From Sitta carolinensis (Eukaryota > Chordata > Aves > Passeriformes > Sittidae): a stretch of 64,000 nucleotides of DNA. The DNA lies in contig CM063288.1 of NCBI GenBank assembly GCA_032173965.1, forward strand, positions 16,224,501-16,288,500. Direction: 5' to 3'. How positions within the stretch are numbered: position 1 is the first letter of the stretch; every line of letters begins with the position of its first letter. This document shows, piece after piece, positions 62,401 to 64,000 of the stretch. Under the pieces are notes generated by a model. The model saw only the letters and a program-made list of their open reading frames with translations, made no database searches and had not been told where the DNA came from. A program made the translations under genes and the position numbers.

Positions 62401-63888
62401 ACTGGTGTAAGTTCTGCTGGTGTGAGTTCATGCAGCATACCTGCTTGGTCTTATGATTAAATGTTTTAAATAAGCAAGAGAATAAAGAGATAATACACTC
62501 TCAGTCTTTTGAATAACTGAATGTAACACTTTTTCACATTAGAAAGAAAAGGATCAAAGCCGAGGGACTGTAAGAGGGTTCAGCAAATGTTTTAACGGGG
62601 TGTGAAACAGAAATTTATCCTGAGTAGAAGTTGTCAGAGTGGATGAAAGTACTTATGACCAGTGGCTTAAAACCTGGAGACTCAATCCTGTGGGGCACAG
62701 GACTGAAGAGAAGTTGAAGTGCTGTCAAACTGCTGACTACAGCTTGTGCAGAGAACCTTGATGCTCTGCACATCTTTCACCCAATCAGGACTGTGACAAA
62801 CCTTTCATACACTAATAACACACAAAATCCTTGAGTGATGAAATACATTGGTCTAACTGAAATCAATGCAGTCACCCTAAACTTTTGGAAATGTTAAGAT
62901 GGAATCAAGCAGTAATGTCCATAATGGTATGACAAGAACTCTGGACACTCTACACCTGAGGACAGATTGCATCTGACTCCAAGCAGTTCAGCGTCAACCT
63001 TCTTATAATTCAAGTGAACTGCTTGCATTTCTTCATTTCCCAAGAAACAAGGCAGGAAATTAAAAAAAGGAAGACAAAGAACTAAACAATAAAGCAACTT
63101 AAAAAAGATAATTTCTTCCACTACAGTTTTGAATATAACAGAAATTCAACAAGTTTCCTCTTTCCACACTGTGAAAAGGAATTAATGGCAAACAAACTCA
63201 TACTTTAATACTCTTCCTTTTAGTACCAGAACACAGAGCCTTAATGTCTGAAAATATGATGCAATATCCTAATTAGATAGCTGTGCTCCAATATCCTAAT
63301 TAGATAGCTGTGCTCCTTCCCTTTTGTGTTTGAAAGCAAATGGAATTCTAATGTTCGAGTGGAAGAGTTCACCCTCTGTGTCAATGAAACTGTTTGTTTT
63401 TCACTCTGGCATTCCATTTCAATGTATGAAAACCACGTGTGGGATGAGGCATCATATAACAGCCACTATTTGCACAGATGGTGGACAAAAGGTCTTTGCT
63501 TTTGATCTAGAAAGAAATAGGAACTTGGGTCACAATCATTGATGAAACAACAAGCCATGAAAGGCATCTTGCGAAGGCTTTTAATCTTATATTAAAATTT
63601 AGTTTACATACTTTTAAAGCAAACAATGAGATTTTTCCAAGAAAAACAAGCAGGCTTTTAATACAAAACCTGAAAATTGTCTCTCTATTTGCATCCATAT
63701 GTTCTGTAGCTGTATTTAGAGGTTACTTATATAATTCTATGTCATTAGTATAGCTCTAAAACAATTACAAACACACTTACCTCTGGACAACTTGATTCCA
63801 GTTCAGGAGGGATACTACTAAATTCCCCTCCTTTTTTGCAGATGTAGAAAGACTTGTCTTCACATTTTTTCATCCTCCAATGTCCCTC
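41270..63888 (-). CDS. PLA2R1: PLA2R1 (M-type phospholipase A2 receptor; avian FcRY), 3' part, 22 coding exons
   Basis: Type I endocytic receptor. In mammals it binds secreted phospholipases A2; the chicken orthologue is the yolk-sac IgY receptor FcRY (established knowledge). Exons: 63781-63888, 62025-62137, 59790-59959, 58606-58808, 58168-58313, 57623-57707, 57120-57252, 56686-56721, 56018-56175, 53093-53157, 52669-52772, 51236-51378, 50338-50455, 49433-49563, 48737-48872, 45204-45442, 44502-44670, 43463-43603, 42920-43036, 42306-42482, 41677-41706, 41270-41487. They total 2940 bases: 979 codons plus stop with no break. Coverage runs from the end of CTLD2 through CTLD3-8, a transmembrane helix and a 40-odd-residue tail. 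Matches such as GGCVAMRGQHPLG, ERQFWIGFNKRN and SDMYPMPDTLEYGNR identify it. The leader, cysteine-rich, FNII, CTLD1 and most of CTLD2 exons lie right of the window. Confidence 0.95.
41677..41706 (-). CDS. PLA2R1: PLA2R1 juxtamembrane micro-exon
   Basis: A 30-base exon encoding DIDTTESSEK, the short stalk before the membrane helix. Acceptor TTTCAG, donor GTAAAC, phase 1 at both ends, so skipping it would keep the frame. Confidence 0.88.
41707..42305. other. PLA2R1: PLA2R1 intron before the juxtamembrane exon
   Basis: About 600 bases. Contains a GC-rich CTGCC repeat (42057-42077) in otherwise AT-rich sequence. No further exon seen. Confidence 0.6.
42306..42482 (-). CDS. PLA2R1: PLA2R1 CTLD8, third exon
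   Basis: Encodes ETVSWFDGSPLNYSNWGIRE, GNFCISLRTTDGVWQLSPC and KRGFVCKTDA, closing CTLD8. Acceptor CCATAG, donor GTATGT, phase 1 end. Reading on through the donor stays open for about 23 codons before a stop. Confidence 0.95.
42483..42919. other. PLA2R1: PLA2R1 intron within CTLD8
   Basis: Short intron; nothing noted besides splice signals. The same holds for the intron at 43037-43462. Confidence 0.6.
42920..43036 (-). CDS. PLA2R1: PLA2R1 CTLD8, second exon
   Basis: Encodes SNLLTIQDEDENAFILEELH and YSVQTVWLNILLVTD. The WIGL motif reads WLNI. Acceptor TTAAAG, donor GTAAGT. Confidence 0.94.
43463..43603 (-). CDS. PLA2R1: PLA2R1 CTLD8, first exon
   Basis: Encodes LCSEKTVPWIKFKNSCYSFS and QGMSFDTAYEVCKNQ. 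Acceptor TCACAG, donor GTAAGT. Confidence 0.95.
43604..44501. other. PLA2R1: PLA2R1 intron CTLD7-CTLD8
   Basis: About 900 bases of AT-rich intron. No recognised element. Confidence 0.6.
44502..44670 (-). CDS. PLA2R1: PLA2R1 CTLD7, second exon
   Basis: Encodes NGLNFEWSDGTRSLFTFWED, CVYIDTSGHWKSANCEQFLQ and GAVCHVPS. Acceptor GGCAG, donor GTAAGT. Confidence 0.95.
44671..45203. other. PLA2R1: PLA2R1 intron within CTLD7
   Basis: About 530 bases of intron. Contains the A25 run at 45040-45064; otherwise nothing recognised. Confidence 0.6.
45040..45064. repeat. A25 homopolymer
   Basis: Uninterrupted A run on the plus strand inside a PLA2R1 intron. Confidence 0.95.
45204..45442 (-). CDS. PLA2R1: PLA2R1 CTLD7, first exon
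   Basis: Encodes INASDMYPMPDTLEYGNRMY through ELVSITDQYHQAFLTVIVNR to HWIGLFTAD. Sequons NAS and NFT. Acceptor CAACAG, donor GTACGT. The largest PLA2R1 exon in the window (239 bases). Confidence 0.95.
45443..48736. other. PLA2R1: PLA2R1 intron between CTLD6 and CTLD7, 3.3 kb
   Basis: Contains an A24 run (46114-46137) and a moderately GC-rich stretch at 47690-48240 with open frames on both strands. No exon of the receptor is missing from the joined reading, and no other gene is recognised. Confidence 0.65.
46114..46137. repeat. A24 homopolymer
   Basis: Uninterrupted A run on the plus strand, preceded by AGAAAGAGAGAGTCTCTC. Confidence 0.95.
48737..48872 (-). CDS. PLA2R1: PLA2R1 CTLD6, last exon
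   Basis: Encodes LPLCTLVSNNPNFYFTGKWY and LEDCQKNYGFVCQKTQ. Acceptor TTGCAG, donor GTAAGG. Confidence 0.95.
49433..49563 (-). CDS. PLA2R1: PLA2R1 CTLD6, WIGF exon
   Basis: Encodes FITMNLYGWKTSVWIGFQSD and MYSNWSPVELVD. Acceptor TTCTAG, donor GTGAGT. Confidence 0.95.
50338..50455 (-). CDS. PLA2R1: PLA2R1 CTLD6, second exon
   Basis: Encodes CFLIQIPKDPEHLRNWYSAQ and EFCSNYDGSLAILEDELEQ. Acceptor AACAG, donor GTAGAG. Confidence 0.95.
51236..51378 (-). CDS. PLA2R1: PLA2R1 CTLD5 end and CTLD6 start
   Basis: Encodes GLWGDENCTVSLPCICKRKI, a Lys/Glu-rich linker, then GACPKGWLHFGFK opening CTLD6. One sequon (NCT). Acceptor CTCAG, donor GTAAAA. Confidence 0.95.
51379..52668. other. PLA2R1: PLA2R1 intron after the CTLD5 loop exon
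   Basis: 1.3 kb intron entered through the weak GTTTCT donor at 52668. No better in-phase donor was seen close by, and no element is recognised. Confidence 0.6.
52669..52772 (-). CDS. PLA2R1: PLA2R1 CTLD5, loop exon with weak donor
   Basis: Encodes WIEELPVTYQNWDEGRERDL and CGFISSQT. Alignment to mammalian PLA2R1 (WRDGTPVIYQNWDTGRER) is clear, but the core WxDGT motif reads WIEEL. Acceptor TGTGCAG is good; the donor ACAG-GTTTCT is poor at +3 to +6, and no better GT lies nearby. Phase fits both neighbours exactly. Confidence 0.88.
52773..53092. other. PLA2R1: PLA2R1 intron within CTLD5
   Basis: 320-base intron. A hydrophobic open frame across it on the minus strand is not continuous with either exon's frame. 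Confidence 0.6.
53093..53157 (-). CDS. PLA2R1: PLA2R1 CTLD5, WIGL exon
   Basis: A 65-base exon encoding LSNSDVHWWIGLHAENLSDE then F and the first two bases of an Arg codon. Acceptor TTGTAG, donor GTAAGA. Confidence 0.93.
53158..56017. other. PLA2R1: PLA2R1 intron within CTLD5, 2.9 kb
   Basis: Contains a T-rich tract at 54494-54536 (T runs broken by single C). A near-repeat of GGTAATCTATTTC-TGTCCA/CATGGCCA occurs at about 55264-55325. No gene recognised. Confidence 0.6.
56018..56175 (-). CDS. PLA2R1: PLA2R1 CTLD5, first exon
   Basis: Encodes ELPWSYYQGAEYLFHVSPAE, CKFVCNWLRGGLAIINSSGE and QTFIQNKIRK. Acceptor TTCTAG, donor GTAAGA. Confidence 0.94.
56686..56721 (-). CDS. PLA2R1: PLA2R1 CTLD4-5 linker micro-exon
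   Basis: A 36-base exon encoding GVKPMSPVWYTA, matching the VKPKIPFWY linker before CTLD5. Acceptor TTGCAG, donor GTAAGA, phase 1 at both ends. Too short for ORF-based detection; placed by phase and by likeness. Confidence 0.88.
56722..57119. other. PLA2R1: PLA2R1 intron before the micro-exon
   Basis: 400-base AT-rich intron, no element seen. The intron at 57253-57622 is likewise plain. Confidence 0.6.
57120..57252 (-). CDS. PLA2R1: PLA2R1 CTLD4, C-terminal exon
   Basis: Encodes VVSSFLEDKYIEDDSRSCGV and NEKREWICKIPK, the closing cysteines of CTLD4. Acceptor TTTCAG, donor GTGAAA. Confidence 0.94.
57623..57707 (-). CDS. PLA2R1: PLA2R1 CTLD4, WIGF core exon
   Basis: Encodes TEERQFWIGFNKRNVLSGG and WQWSDRTP. 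Acceptor TTATAG, donor GTAACT. Equivalent to LY75 exon 14, here with the ordinary WSDRTP loop. Confidence 0.95.
57708..58167. other. PLA2R1: PLA2R1 intron within CTLD4
   Basis: 460-base AT-rich intron without recognised elements. Confidence 0.6.
58168..58313 (-). CDS. PLA2R1: PLA2R1 CTLD4, first exon
   Basis: Encodes IFHNEKVLMRRTWDEAEALC and DFGAHLASFSHIYEETFLNN. Equivalent to LY75 exon 13. Acceptor TTGCAG, donor GTAAAT. Confidence 0.95.
58606..58808 (-). CDS. PLA2R1: PLA2R1 CTLD3 end, linker and CTLD4 start
   Basis: Encodes SGGCVAMRGQHPLGYWEVKS and AMSLCKQK (end of CTLD3), a linker, then SCYFGWESEPNLLNCYK opening CTLD4. Acceptor TCTAG, donor GTACAC. Confidence 0.95.
58809..59789. other. 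PLA2R1: PLA2R1 intron within CTLD3
   Basis: About 1 kb. The segment 59560-59780 is more GC-rich and open on the plus strand, but no homology is recognised. Confidence 0.6.
59790..59959 (-). CDS. PLA2R1: PLA2R1 CTLD3, core exon
   Basis: Encodes FEQAFINSMIHSMAESERTY, FWIGLQDLNNTGEYFW and SYSNWNEYQPR. Acceptor TTAAG, donor GTGAGT. Confidence 0.95.
59960..62024. other. PLA2R1: PLA2R1 intron within CTLD3, 2.1 kb
   Basis: AT-rich with a GC-richer island at 61020-61200 of unknown nature. No element recognised. Confidence 0.6.
62025..62137 (-). CDS. PLA2R1: PLA2R1 CTLD3, first exon
   Basis: Encodes GWERHGGYCYKIDSTPRSFE and FCPSALVSVTNR. Acceptor TTTAAG, donor GTAGTT. Ends phase 2. Confidence 0.94.
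62138..63780. other. PLA2R1: PLA2R1 intron between CTLD2 and CTLD3
   Basis: 1.6 kb intron. Contains the 27-base tandem duplication at 63262-63316; otherwise no recognised element. Confidence 0.6.
63262..63316. repeat. 27-bp perfect tandem duplication
   Basis: The unit CAATATCCTAATTAGATAGC plus TGTGCTC occurs twice without a mismatch (63262-63288 and 63289-63315), with one further matching base. Identity suggests a recent event. Confidence 0.95.
63781..63888 (-). CDS. PLA2R1: PLA2R1 CTLD2, last exon
   Basis: Encodes EGHWRMKKCEDKSFYICKKG and linker GEFSSIPPELESSCPE, the final strand and cysteines of CTLD2. Acceptor CCTTAG, donor GTAAGT, phase 0 at both ends. Equivalent to LY75 exon 9. Confidence 0.93.
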
Positions 63889-64000
63889 CTAAGGAATAAA
63901 AGAGAATAAACTCTGTATATACCCATATTTTCATGCATATCTATACAAACATTAGATCACACTCCCTTCTTTTAACTCTTCACTAAAAAAAGTAATTTTT

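Noticed and set aside
1..63888. Assignment of the left gene as MRC1 or the right gene as MRC2
   Set aside because: Domain motifs (WTGL in CTLD3, [11 protein letters not shown] in CTLD1; DMYPMP-TLEYGNR and the ILISD tail) fit LY75 and PLA2R1, and the tandem order is that of the LY75-PLA2R1 locus.
1..64000. CRISPR arrays, bacterial operons, tRNA or rRNA genes, integrated virus
   Set aside because: No regularly spaced repeats, no cloverleaf or ribosomal sequence and no recognisable retroviral genes or long terminal repeats were seen; the window is ordinary vertebrate chromosome.

Overview
The window is vertebrate genomic DNA. Genes are split into short exons with GT/AG borders, base composition is AT-rich apart from one CpG island, and there is a degraded CR1 LINE. 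A CR1 element next to a compact LY75-PLA2R1 pair points to a sauropsid, most probably a bird. The species cannot be told from the sequence.

Two mannose-receptor-family genes lie head to tail on the minus strand. Right part (41.3-64 kb): the 3' two thirds of PLA2R1, the M-type phospholipase A2 receptor, known in chicken as the yolk-sac IgY receptor FcRY. Its 22 exons here run from the end of C-type lectin-like domain (CTLD) 2 to the cytoplasmic tail and join in frame to 979 codons plus stop. Left part (1-19.5 kb): the 5' half of LY75 (DEC-205/CD205). Its first 14 exons encode the signal peptide, cysteine-rich (ricin-type) domain, fibronectin type II domain, CTLD1-3 and the start of CTLD4, 730 codons in frame. 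The gene runs off the left edge. The 5' end of PLA2R1 lies beyond the right edge. Exon borders were set by splice signals, reading-frame phase and remembered similarity to the mammalian proteins; all 36 exons fit one continuous phase per gene.

The LY75 start lies in a CpG island with a CCAAT box and GC box about 90 bp upstream of the ATG. The 22 kb between the genes holds no gene I can support. It contains a minus-strand CR1 remnant (27.57-29.28 kb), a plus-strand remnant of another LINE reverse transcriptase (25.4-26.3 kb), homopolymers and TTTG/CAAA-type simple repeats.

Both genes encode type I endocytic receptors of the same architecture: LY75 for antigen uptake in dendritic cells and thymic epithelium, PLA2R1/FcRY for secreted phospholipase A2 or, in birds, pH-dependent IgY transport. 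Points worth a second look are a GC-AG intron after the LY75 FNII exon, a near-pure poly-T acceptor tract before the same exon, a very weak donor and an altered core motif in PLA2R1 CTLD5, a phase-compatible candidate alternative last exon that would make a soluble PLA2R1, and a changed tail in which only the acidic dileucine endocytic signal is clear. I found no wholly new system here.
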